A stretch of 64,000 nucleotides of DNA from Monarcha castaneiventris obscurior (lineage: Eukaryota > Chordata > Aves > Passeriformes > Monarchidae), in NCBI GenBank assembly GCA_026261815.1, contig JAMPIT010000566.1:28545001-28609000 (forward strand), written 5' to 3'. The notes beneath the pieces are model-generated. The model saw nothing but the letters and a program-made list of their open reading frames with translations, was not told where the DNA came from and searched no databases. This document shows, in pieces, positions 27,976 to 39,326 of this stretch. Numbering within the stretch: position 1 is the first letter of the stretch; each line of letters starts with the position of its first letter. Position numbers and translations under genes: made by a program.

Positions 27976-28675
27976 TGTCATGGTTTAATTCCAGATAGAA
28001 ACAGTCTGACAGAGCCACTCTAACATGGTGGGATGGGGAAGAAAATCGGAAGGTTAGAAGTGAGAAAGTGAGAAAGTGAGAAGACTCATGAGTTGACGAC
28101 AGTTTAATGAATAAAGCAAAGGCCACATGTGTCAGCAAAGCAAAACAAGGAATTTATTCATTATTTCCCATTAGCAGGCAGGTGTTCAGCCATCTCCAGG
28201 AAAGCTGGGCTCCATCATACATAGTGATGTCTTGGGAAAACAAATGTCATCACCCTGACTATCCCCCCTTCCTTCTTGTTTCCGCAGCTTTCTATGCTGA
28301 GCATGATGTCATTTGGTCTAGGATATGTGTTGGGTCAGTTGGGGTCAGCTGTACCAGCAGTGCTTCCTCCTGTCAGAAGAAGATACTTAATAATCTTAAA
28401 GGGAGTCTTGAAGGGATATTCCATATCAAAAAAATATGAAAACTCTGGAAAAAAATGTCACCAAGGAATAGTTTTCTCTTTTTGTTTATTGTAAATGATC
28501 TTTTAGACCAGAAAATACTTGTGTTGTTCTTGATCTGTGTTCCATAATTAACTAGGTTAACTACAGCTACTTTGGAATTCTGTAAAAATATTCTACCTGC
28601 AGATTAGTGGGAGGGCAAATGGAGAGCAGCTCTGCCTCCCACCAGGCCTGAGACTCAGCGGAAGAAACCATGACA
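27976..28675. mobile_element. Avian ERVL-like solo LTR, about 700 bp
   Basis: It starts tgtcatggttt and ends aaaccatgaca, an exact 11-bp terminal inverted repeat with the TG...CA ends of a retroviral LTR. Internal blocks ('caggtgttcagccatctccagg', the 'tatgctgagcatgatgtcat' block, 'ggtcagttggggtcagctgt') are familiar from common bird ERVL LTRs. A (AGTGAGAA)x3 repeat sits inside at 28059-28082. The 5-base flanks (aaggt and gtgtg) do not match, so the target duplication has decayed or the copy is rearranged. No gag, pol or env coding lies beside it. Confidence 0.8.
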
Positions 28676-29820
28676 GTGTGGGATGAAAACTCTCAGCCAT
28701 GTTCAACATCTTCTACACTTCTCTGATAATGGGCCCTTCTAAGAAGAACCAAATTATCCAACTAGACCGCTCATTCCTTCATTATACATGTAATTTCTAT
28801 TAATTTCAAAGATGCATTTTTGAAGAACAAAGCAACAGCAGCTTAGAGGAGAAAGCTTGCAACCCAGGAAAATATGATTTATGTATTTATTGGTTAAAGT
28901 ACAAGGTAATGGTACATATATTGCATATATGCACTTATTAATGCGTATATCATCAGATTTTTTACTATATTTATTTTCTGGGAAGTCTCAGTTTGCATGT
29001 CAGCTACAGCTTGTGTATTTCACTATTTTTTCTAGGCACTCAAAGTGGAGGATTAGCTTTGATACTCAGGAAAAATGCATATACCAAGAATTAAGAGGAA
29101 AGCGAAATTCTGCTTAGCTATTTGGTCCCTTTTCAACTCCATCACCCCACAGTTCCCTTAGTAACTTCATCTTTGTCATTGTTAGATTTCCACTGTGCTT
29201 CAGTCCAACCCCCTTTTTTTTGGTTTAATTTTTGACTCTTAGGTTATATATATGAAACAGGTAAATGTAGTATATGTTAAATTTTTGGTAGTTGCACATC
29301 TTTCCCTTGCTTGCAAGATTCTAGTCTGACTTAAGCAGGCGTGTTTCTCACATCATTCAGGGAAGGTCAGAAACTTCAGAGTGAACAATTACCATTTTGC
29401 ATTTATATATTTAGAGGCTAAGAGTTCCTCATAACCAAATCGATACACATCTTCATTAAGTTATATTAGTTAGGTCAGTTATTGCATTTACAATGTACTT
29501 TCCCCTTCATCAGTCCTTTGAAGGAGCATTTAGAGGATGTGTGCTATGCAATGATCTTCTTAAACAAGTCTTCAGAGTTTCAACTTTGTGCTTTCTAGAG
29601 CGTCATGAGGGAAATAATCTCTCTTTTGTTCTATTTTCCTCCTCTTTCTCAGCCACAGAAATAAGCTAACACCATTTTTTCTTCATGTCACTTTGACTCA
29701 CATTTTACCTGATACTAAAAAAATAATGCACATAATTCTTCACATTCTGAATTAAAAAAAAAGAATGAAATATCAGGCAATTTTCTTTTGCTCCCACAAA
29801 TTTGTGCATGCTGATACTTC

Positions 29821-29925
29821 ACGGAATCACAGAAGTACAGAATAAGCTGAGTTGGAAGGGACCCACAAGGATCATTGAGTCCAACTTGCTATAAGTGCCT
29901 TGGAAACAGCCAAGACATATAATCC
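29821..29925 (-). mobile_element. CR1 3'-end fragment, antisense
   Basis: The plus strand reads 'cacggaatcacagaa', then 'gagttggaagggacccacaa' and 'ggatcattgagtccaact'. This is the standard reverse complement of an avian CR1 3' end. It is about 100 bases long and 5'-truncated. The outer border is approximate. Confidence 0.88.
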
Positions 29926-32900
29926 TAGTCCTTAAAGGATGATTTCCTGTTATTTTGAACTCTTATAAATATTTTTAATTGAATTTAGCTGTTAAAAATA
30001 CAGAAAGGACGACATGCTAAAATTGTCCAAAAAGTACAGTGATTTCCCATTATCAGTACTTTGTCTCTGTGGCTGCCTGGTATACCATAGAAGTACCAAT
30101 ATATAAAACCAACACCTTTGGAAAAAAACCACTACTTTTTTTTCTTCCTAGTAAGGTATAGTTACTTAGATTTTTAAAGCATTAAGTAATTTTTTAAATC
30201 ATAAAACATTTATAGTGAAATAAAACAGATGTAGGATCTGCCTTTATTTTCTTGAGCTGAGCCACCCAAAATTTTGTGTTGCTTTCTGTGGTGTATGTCA
30301 GATGATGCTTTGGCCTGTTTTAAGTCTGATCACATGTTCTTCTGCTTGAGCAAGTTGACCAGTACTTTTGTATTTGCTAACATTATAATTTAGCATAGCT
30401 GATTACTAAAAAACTACCAAGAGCACTGTCTCCAGAATATTACTGGCATATGAATCTACTATTAAAAATGCATTGCTATGACAACTTAATTATAAGGGTA
30501 GAATTAATCAGATACAGAGCAAATCTATAGTTGAATGAAGCCGCATCTTTCAGATTGCACTGATTGTGTGCAAAATTTTGATTTGATAAGGAGAAAATAT
30601 ATTGTAATGCTGTGTGATAAACATTGGGAAATATAATGCAATACAGTCTGCATTATAAAGAAATAATTATCTTCACAGTATTTTGGTACTACTAATAAAA
30701 ATATACTAATGTTTCTGATAAATGCCAGAGTGACTTTACCACCAGCACTTCACCTTTTCTATTTCAAAAAGGATTTAGTTATTGAGTGGAGTATGTTATT
30801 CAGTAAACAAAAGAAAAGGAGATTTCCTATAGCAAGTTCAATTGAAGCAGACTAGACTGCATAGCCAAACTAGCTTATCACACAAATATAATGGCTTTTA
30901 AAGAACTGGAAATTCACTGAAAAGCTTTGTATAGAAATTTCTCACTTTGCCTCACTTAACAAATGATACATTTCAATTAGTGTTTATACTGAGTTTCTTG
31001 AATGTTGTGATCTGCCTCAATTACTGAAATTATTTCAATCAAATCCACCAGCTAGGGATTTTTTTCTGTAATATCACAGAATTCATAGCTATTCTGATTC
31101 CTGGCTGTTGCAATGTCCTCCAGCATCCAACAGTATTTCATGAGAAATATTTTGTTCTATGGCTAGGGGTTATAGGCTCTTCCTAGTCATGAATTTAGCC
31201 TTTTTCTACATTTTCAGCTGTTATAGGTTAAAAACTAACAAAAAGTGAATGAGAGAGAAATATTTTGGTTTACAGTTTTCAGACTGGATATGTAGGATAA
31301 ATTTACAAAATAGTGTTTTGTGGTTTTTAAAAGGTCTCTCCAGATTTAGTTTGACTAAAGGCATTACAGTCGTAATGAAGAGAGGACAAAGCATGAAAAA
31401 TCTGCTCAGAGGGGTAATTTTTTAATGACCTCTAGTTTAGACAAGTGCAACCTTTCTTGTGAAACTGAGTTAAAATAAGACCTGTTTCTGAAGAAATTAA
31501 ATATAAGGAATACCTTGCACTTTTCTTTACTTCTCAAAAGCCCAATGTTATGTATGCCTTAAAGGGTAGTAAGAGTTACCTTATAAATTAAGGGGGCTTG
31601 TATTATTTATGGTGCCATTCTTAGCTCAATTTTTTGTAATATCACACTCAGTGTTAATAGTTAAAAACTGTAAAATGAATTCATATGCTTAAAATACTGG
31701 CTTGTGAGCACAATATTGTACTGAGAGGAAAAACACAGGAGTTGGAGTTAAGACAAGTAACAGAAACCAGAAAACTTCTATAAAGCTCTAGAACCAGCTT
31801 GAAATGTTTTTTCTACAGTCAAGTTCTCTGTGTGAGGGTAGGTGAATCTAGTGGTTGTGTCTAGCAAACAGAAATGCATTAATTTGTATATAAGGGAGAT
31901 TTTTGGGTATTATGTGGTGCCAGAACACTTCTGTTTGAAAACGCCTGTCCTTCCCTGTTTGGTTATCGTAGTGCATCTAAAAAATATAATTACCCAGATG
32001 TCCACAAAGTAAATGAACAATTCTGTTTTCTCTGAATTAGAAAGTGCAATAGCTTTTCCTAAGTACTTGCTATTTTAAAGATCTCTCTTAATATTGCCTC
32101 TACTTTCTGAATATAAACAAGAAATTTCAAGTCATTCATTCTTTAAAGCATCATAAGCTTCTTTTTTATTACTTTCTTTGTAATAAGAGAGGAAATTTTT
32201 CAGTATGTTCTTTACCATAGGGTGAACAAATGCTACGGTAGCTTCATATGTAAGATGTGGGATGTGCCTATCACACACAGTAGACCCATTGGTAGAACCC
32301 ATACCTTTGCCTAACTTTTTCCTATTCTTTTTGCTTGCTTCCCTGAGGAGCTTTTTCCATTTATGGTTTATTTGCCTTCTCTGTGGGGAACAAAGGACTT
32401 AGAAGATGTTGTTACAGATTAGTAAAGACTCACATTGACCCTGAGAATTCCAACAGTTATAGTTGCTTTCATTGCTTAACAGTACAAAGGAAGGTAAATT
32501 TAATAGAAGCTTGATCCACCACAACTTTCTTCTTTTGCACAACATCTTCAAAGGAGAGATACTACCATGTGATTTTCACTGCTGTCAAGGAAACATTTTG
32601 TTTTCTTACAAAGGAACATCTTTTTTTTTTTTTTTATCAAATCTTATTGCACCAACCTCATATCTTTTCTCTGAAAATAACAGATGAGAAAGGATAAAAC
32701 AGAAAGAATAAATATTCAAAGGAGTAAAACTTTCCTATTGTCACAAAAATTTTAGATTTCTAGCTAGAAGGAATAAACTTTCTCTTTAGTTGGAGTAAAA
32801 TTGATGCAGGAATGCTTTTGTCTTAGAGGGCTATTCCCCCAGTGAAAGACCATGGTAAATGTCCTTTGACAGTGACATTATACACACAGACTTTCAGTGA

Positions 32901-35393
32901 TAAGATCAGAGTGCTTTTTCTTCATATAAAAATAGAAACCATAACATACTGCTCTATTGAATTCAAAATATCGCGACCTAAATTAGCAATGTTTTTAGTG
33001 AACATGGAGAGGTTGACAGGTTTCGGTGATCATATAAAGGCAAAGGCATTTAAAGTAGATAACTCAGTGCTATTTAAACTTCAGCTTTAATCGTTTGCTG
33101 TCAGATATTTTGTCATGCACTTGTGACGTACAAAAGAAAAATTTTAACAGATTTTTTTCTCTGTACTCCACTGCTAACACTTAAATAGAAAAAGGTGTTT
33201 GAGTTAGAGCAACTGTCTGATATTTTTAATTTACTTATAAATTTAGCAGTAGTCAAAACAAATATGAATAATAACAACCACATAAAAGACTAGGTAAAAA
33301 TGCACTGCAACTTTCAAAAATTAATTTCATCATTCCAAATGTCATTAAAAGTGAGTCTTTAACAATATCTAGAACACTATACTTCCAAAAATATCTTTAG
33401 TTCAATGTTGGATTTGAGCCTGCAGCATTTTGCATGTTACATTCAGAACATAGCGCTGATTCATCCTAATTTTAAAATCGGATTCAAATGGCATATGTTG
33501 TCTTAGGCAATGTTCTTCAAGGGAAGTAGTTAATGCATGCACAGCCCACAAGGAGTATTTTGTGTGCCACAGCCTCTAACATTGTATTATTACTTTTAGA
33601 AGATAAAGCAAAGTATCTGTTTATTAGAGAAATTCCCTGGAAACTTGACTGTAAAGAGCGAGGTGACTTCTCAATATGCCGTAAAAGAACCTGTCATGAA
33701 ATGCCAAAAAAAAAAAAATGTAGAAGAAAACAGTGAATGGTTGCAGGCTAGGTGCACTTGGGCAATACTATGGTGGAGGCCAGTATGGTGGAGGTGCATC
33801 TGTGGCTGATGTGCACTCTGTACCATGTAGTTACTTCTAAATTTAAGTACTGATCAGTACTTTGGATAGAGAACACAACCAGAATTACTCAATAATCAGT
33901 GAAACTTCTCAGCCTGAAAAAAACTCACATCTCAGTACAAAGAGTGATCTTTCTGTTGCTTTCAGACCATTTTATGTGGTCTCAAAATATCAGAGGGTCC
34001 ATAACACATTGCATTTTTCAAGTATCTTTTCTTACGGCATCCATAGTTTCCTAAAACTAGAAGGGGTTAAAAATCGCACAGCAAAACACCAAACAGCTTT
34101 CTATAATTTGTTACTTGTTTTGTTGTTCTTAGTACAGAAGTTTTGTGGTGGATTTGTATGAAAGCTTTTTGAAACTGAAAGAGACTACATTTCATGTGTA
34201 GTTTTTTATCGTAGCTCTTTCAATGACCTCCTAGTAGCAATGCAAATTAGGTGAAATAGTATAGAATAAGTCCCTACACATTGTGACATTTTTCAGATTT
34301 ATTCAGAGTTTTACCCCCAAATTTATTGAAAACAAGTCTTCAGATGCAGTTCACTCATATTCAGGAGAATTTTATGGTCTCATGGTTGTGGGACTCTGAG
34401 GCAAACATTTCTGAGACTCAATTACGCAGTCCTCTTCAGGATTGACATTTTAAAGCAAAATAGGTTTCTAGCATTCAAAGTACAAGAGGAAGTTAGAAAT
34501 CATGGTTCACATAAGACCATAAAACCTCCATAAAGATCATGATAACTTAGCACTTAGAATTAGCACTAGTGGAATAAAGAAAGGGTGACCCTTTTAGTAT
34601 TAAGAAATATTAGTCATCCTTAAGATAATTTTGTCATTACGAAGTGTGTGCTAATTTTTCATGTACAACCTGTTACCTGTCTGTTGGACATTAATTTTTA
34701 AATGGTATTATATCATAGAAGCAAGATTTCAATCATCTCACTTGCTCAGTGAGAAGAGTCTTCAAGACTCCATAGAATCTTCAAGATTAACTTAATTATA
34801 TTGTCTGGGCTCTCCTCAATGTCATAGGATATTTTACAGGCAGCTTTTCAGTCTGTAAGTCTTATCTTTTTGTATAGTCCTGTTTGGTGACAAATGGAGA
34901 CTGAATCTCACTCCTAAAAGCTTATAGTTACCTTAGCATTAGTTCATATACTTAAAAGCTAAACTACTTAGTCAGCAAAGCTTTGTAATTTGGGCTCAAA
35001 ACCAGTGTCTTGATGTACTGTATTGTTGATAATTACAGTTTGTATTCTTCACTCTAGCTCTTCACAGAATTGAAATTTTGGAAGGTTTTGGTTGATTCAC
35101 AATTTTGTTCTTTTTTAAACAAAGTTCCCCTCCCATCCCTATCCAATGCCAAGCTCTACATACTTTATTATCTTCTAAAAGCCAGCATGGGAAGAATTAA
35201 TTAATCATTTAGTGGAGCTGATAAAACTGTACCATGATACATAAGCACAAAGTTAATTAGAGAGAGGGAATCAAAAACTATAAATGGTTTCATGAAGATT
35301 TTGACTTTAGCACTACAAAAGCATAAGACTGAAATATTAGACAAGAAAGTGTGGTTAAATAAATCTACCTGAGTGAAGGATTACTTGTTCTCT

Positions 35394-36016
35394 TGTCCCA
35401 GTTTGAGACAAATTCAGAGGAACGTCCGAAATGAACATCCTCTGATAGAAGGCAGGTTACAGCCACCCCTCCCCTACCCAGGTTTGGAAAGAATTTTCCT
35501 TGGAGGAAAGTGAAAAAAAACCTATTTATTTAACATGCAAAAGTGCATGCAGGCATGGGAAAAAACAAGAATAATGCTAAATAATAAAACCTCTTGCTAT
35601 GGAGAGAACCTGGGTAGATTTCTGTCCTTTGTGGGTGTGGCTTTCTCCTCTCCGGAGCTGGGGTTTGGCATGGGCCCCCTCCGGGCCTTGGTGGAAAGGC
35701 CTCCCAGTGAACTTCTGATGTTCTGGTGTTCTGAACAGCTCCAGAAGAGAAGAAGAAGCCAAAGTCCCAGGGCTCCGTACTTTAACTAACGAACAAGAAA
35801 CTAGCTAAAAAGCAAAAGGAATGTAGCTCTCTTCCCTGCTGCAGAAGTGGAGCAGTCGGGCAGAAGCCAGGGAGCTTATCTGTGTTTTGAACACAGCGCT
35901 GAAGGAATTCCACTGGCTCTTCCCCCTCTTCCTTAAAGGTACAGAAAGGCACCGGGTTCATGTCTGGCATAGGGCAGACAATAAGGAATACAGTATCATA
36001 CAGTTGCCCCAGGACA
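35394..36016. mobile_element. Solo LTR of an endogenous retrovirus, 623 bp, intact target duplication
   Basis: It begins tgtccca and ends ccaggaca, giving TG...CA ends with a 5-bp terminal inverted repeat (tgtcc/ggaca). It is flanked by an exact 5-bp duplication, tctct, at 35389-35393 and 36017-36021. It is more GC-rich and CpG-richer than the surrounding intron and contains an aataaa signal (near 35582). No internal retroviral genes are present, so this is a solo LTR left after recombination. Five-base duplications are usual for ERVL-type and some gamma-type elements. The small open frames inside it are not genes. Confidence 0.85.
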
Positions 36017-36199
36017 TCTCTGAAAATGGTGTCTTAAAACTCTGGAATTTCTTTTGAATGCAGTTTTCTCTAATTTTAGAATGCTCTGGGAAACATTAAA
36101 ATTAGGCATTGATATAAAAATGGAATTTGCTGTGCTGTAGCATATCTCTCTCTGTTTTATGCATCATATCTAAATTAGAAGCTAAAACAATTCTTTTTA

Positions 36200-36216
36200 A
36201 TATATATATATATATC
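36200..36216. repeat. (TA)n microsatellite
   Basis: A short run of about eight TA units in the STS last intron. Confidence 0.8.
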
Positions 36217-38726
36217 TGCATCAGGTGCTCTATATGATATAATAATATTATTGTCTGATTTCTCAAAACCTAATACTCAAACATAGTTTTGATTCATAAA
36301 TGTTATATAAAAGTTTAAAGTGATTACTTTCACCCATAGAGGATGATACTGATAGCTTTATAATACTGAACAGTGGATTACTTGTAGTTTTTTAGTTGAC
36401 AATGATTTTTTGACTTTGAAAAACAGTGCAATTGCAACTAAAATCAATTTTCAGTTTTTTCTTCCAATTTTTTCAGAGGCTCTAGGAAATCATATCTTTA
36501 TGATTCAGAAACAACTGTAGCACTTGAACATTCAGTTTTCGAAAGCAAATTACAAGAAAGCCAGAGATTAAACAAAACTTCTCTTCAGAGGAAATCAGTT
36601 TCATCCGTGAGGAGTATTGGCATGTATGCTGTGAAGGCCTGAGCTTATGTGCAAGTATGAGGAGTAATACAAGATGATTTGAATTATGCTGTGAGACGGT
36701 TTTGCCTTAAAGCTTGAAATTTGCTAAAAACCTAAATATCATATGGAAGATTTTATCCTAACAGAGCTGATCAGAATAAGAAGACCAAAGGTAGAATCAA
36801 GAAAATAAGGGAGAGAAAAAAATGTAGCTATTATGTCATGCTGAAACTGAGGGTTTATATAGCTGACTTTTTTCAAAACAAATACAGAAAGCATGTAGAA
36901 TTTTTTTTGAGTCCTATTTGCAATGGTCACTTTTAAACTTTGAAGGAAAACTTTAGGACTTCATACATTGTTTTGATTTTCATTCTCTAATTTTATGTTT
37001 TGAGTAAGGAAAAGACTAGTAATCTGATGCATTCTTTAGTGGCAGAAAATGCATTCTGTGACTTGAAATAGGGATTGTAATAAAACTAAATCCATTATGA
37101 AACATTAATTATATATGATACTTGAAATATTTGAATTATGATATTTTAATTTATCAAAATTAGCAAAAAATGACCAGTTTTTGTTACAACTAAATTTATT
37201 CTACTGGATATCATACTTTGACAGTTTTGAGGTTTACCCTGAAAAGTGCATTAATAAGCTTATCTTAGCACAAGAGTAAGTACTGAACACAAATGTCTCA
37301 GTTCAGTTTCACGGTCAATGAAAACATAATCAGTTAGTGGATAGAAAATCAACTGGGAATTGCAAAACATTGTACAAGAATACATGTTGTTTTCTCATAT
37401 GCTTCAGTTCATTCAGCTCTGCTTGAGTGGAGCTGTTGGGTCATTTAGAAGTTCTGGTGATGTCAAGAATGAAAAGTAGCTCCAAACACCAGGACTGTGT
37501 TGTGGCAACAGAAGTTTGTCTTAGAAAACCATGCTGGTATTTACAGAGACGTTGTAATAATCAAGGAGAAGGTACTGAGAAATGCTTTAACTGGATTTGG
37601 GAACATGACACTAAGTAGATTATACAAAGCCTGTGGCTCCTGATCATTATCACAGGCTTCTTTTCTCCCCACTTTTGTATGCCAAAATATTTGAGGCCTC
37701 CAGACAGGAAGTGTTAAATATCTACCAGTGCTTTTGAATAGTGATGACTACTGATTTTTGAAAAAAATTAACCAAACCAAGCCAAACCAAAACGATAACC
37801 CTGAACTAAGTTCTGAGAAGTGTATTTGAATGTTTAGCAACTAGCAGGTGGAACTAAAAAAAGCATAAGTGCCACTTGTATTTCAGAAAATATTTTTGAG
37901 TATGTGTCTTTCAAAGCATTTAATCCATGAAAAGTGTTTGTATTTGGAAGATAGAAAATATGAAAAAATCAACGTCACTCTCTTTAGCACAGCTTAAATG
38001 TGAAAAAGTTATCGATTTTTATCTCTTAATCAAGAAAATTAAGTATAAATTATTTGACTGTTGTAAAGTGTTATTCCATTAGTGGGTATTTTTCAAACTA
38101 AGATGTTGGCAAATGATTACAAGGACAATGTCGACATGTCAAGCTTGATAAATCTGTGTTATTGCCATGGCATGGAAGAGTCAGAAACAGGTTTCTACCT
38201 CATTAACATGTGAACCTCATAGCTGGGCTGAACCTGTCAATGCAATCTCTGCCTGGACACACAAGAACAGCTCCTATGATAATTATACTCGGTCTTTTCT
38301 AACCAATTTCAAGCCATTTGTTGGCTTTGTGGACCAAATTGACCTCAGATATTTTCTTACCACACTGCATTGTTAGGTTTTGTGTTTCAGTTGCTACATA
38401 TTTGCAAAAGGTGTGTGAGGACACATTGTGTCTCAGGAGTGTAGAGGAGAACCTTTAGGAAGGCTTAAACTATCTGCATTCTTGGACATCTCTACAGCTG
38501 TGTAATAAGTCTGTGTATGGCCATCTTATTCCTCCTGTAAGTTTTGATCTGGTTTTGGGGAGCTAGTTGTGAAAGCAGGTAACCTTTTTTATACTTAACT
38601 TTTTGGTCTTTTTATGTTTGATAGTTGAGTAGTGATCCAGAGCTCTGAAGTTAAAACTAGAGACCTATAAGATTCAGCAGGACAGGCAAAGCTGTCAAGG
38701 TGAGGGTGAAGATCTGGATGACAGGT

Positions 38727-39211
38727 TGTATTGGTTTGAAAACAAACCAGAGGGAGATCTCAAGTCAGGGTTAAAATTTAATAGGAAAAAAATTAAGAAT
38801 AAGTGAAATAATAAAAGGAAAAGAGGAAAGAAAAACACAGACAAAGTCAGATACAGCCTGACACCCTGTTAGGGTGGTGGTAGCAGTCCAGATGAGGTAG
38901 TTCAGTCAAAGCGGTGATCCTATGGAAGGTCTGGTCTCCAGCTGAGGGTCCAGTGGTGGCTCTTGTCCTCTGGGAATGCAGCAGACAGGGCTCCCTTAGG
39001 CAGCTCCAAGGCCAGGTTATATCCAGGTGGGAATGCTTGGCTCCTCCCTCCTGGGCGGAGCATCTCACAATAGGATGAGATAAGTCCATGAGTCATGCAG
39101 TGGTTTCTTGCTGGCCATTGTCTGTTATCAGGGGTGGGTCATAGCAGGAGATAACAGCTAATGGCCCACAGCTGGTGGTAATAGAATACATCTATATTGT
39201 AACCTAGGGCA
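38727..39211. mobile_element. Probable solo LTR, about 485 bp
   Basis: It starts tgtattggtttg, a start typical of passerine LTRs, and has a GC-richer body than its surroundings. If it ends at gggca (39211), the flanks are an exact 5-bp duplication, caggt, at 38722-38726 and 39212-39216. An alternative end at 39190 would give a tgtat/ataca inverted repeat but no matching flanks. The 3' border is therefore provisional. No internal retroviral coding is present. Confidence 0.7.
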
Positions 39212-39294
39212 CAGGTAAATTGTTCAGCAGGTCAATCTGCCCGGCCTGACTACCATTTGAATGCACTTTGGTTGGAAGATTTCCTATCCTCTAA

Positions 39295-39326
39295 TCCTAA
39301 CTGAATTTCAGGAATTTCAGTTAGGA
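39295..39326. repeat. 11-bp inverted repeat (hairpin)
   Basis: The arms tcctaactgaa (39295-39305) and ttcagttagga (39316-39326) are exact reverse complements around a 10-base loop. It lies about 80 bases downstream of the 38727-39211 LTR. Its function is unknown. Confidence 0.85.
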
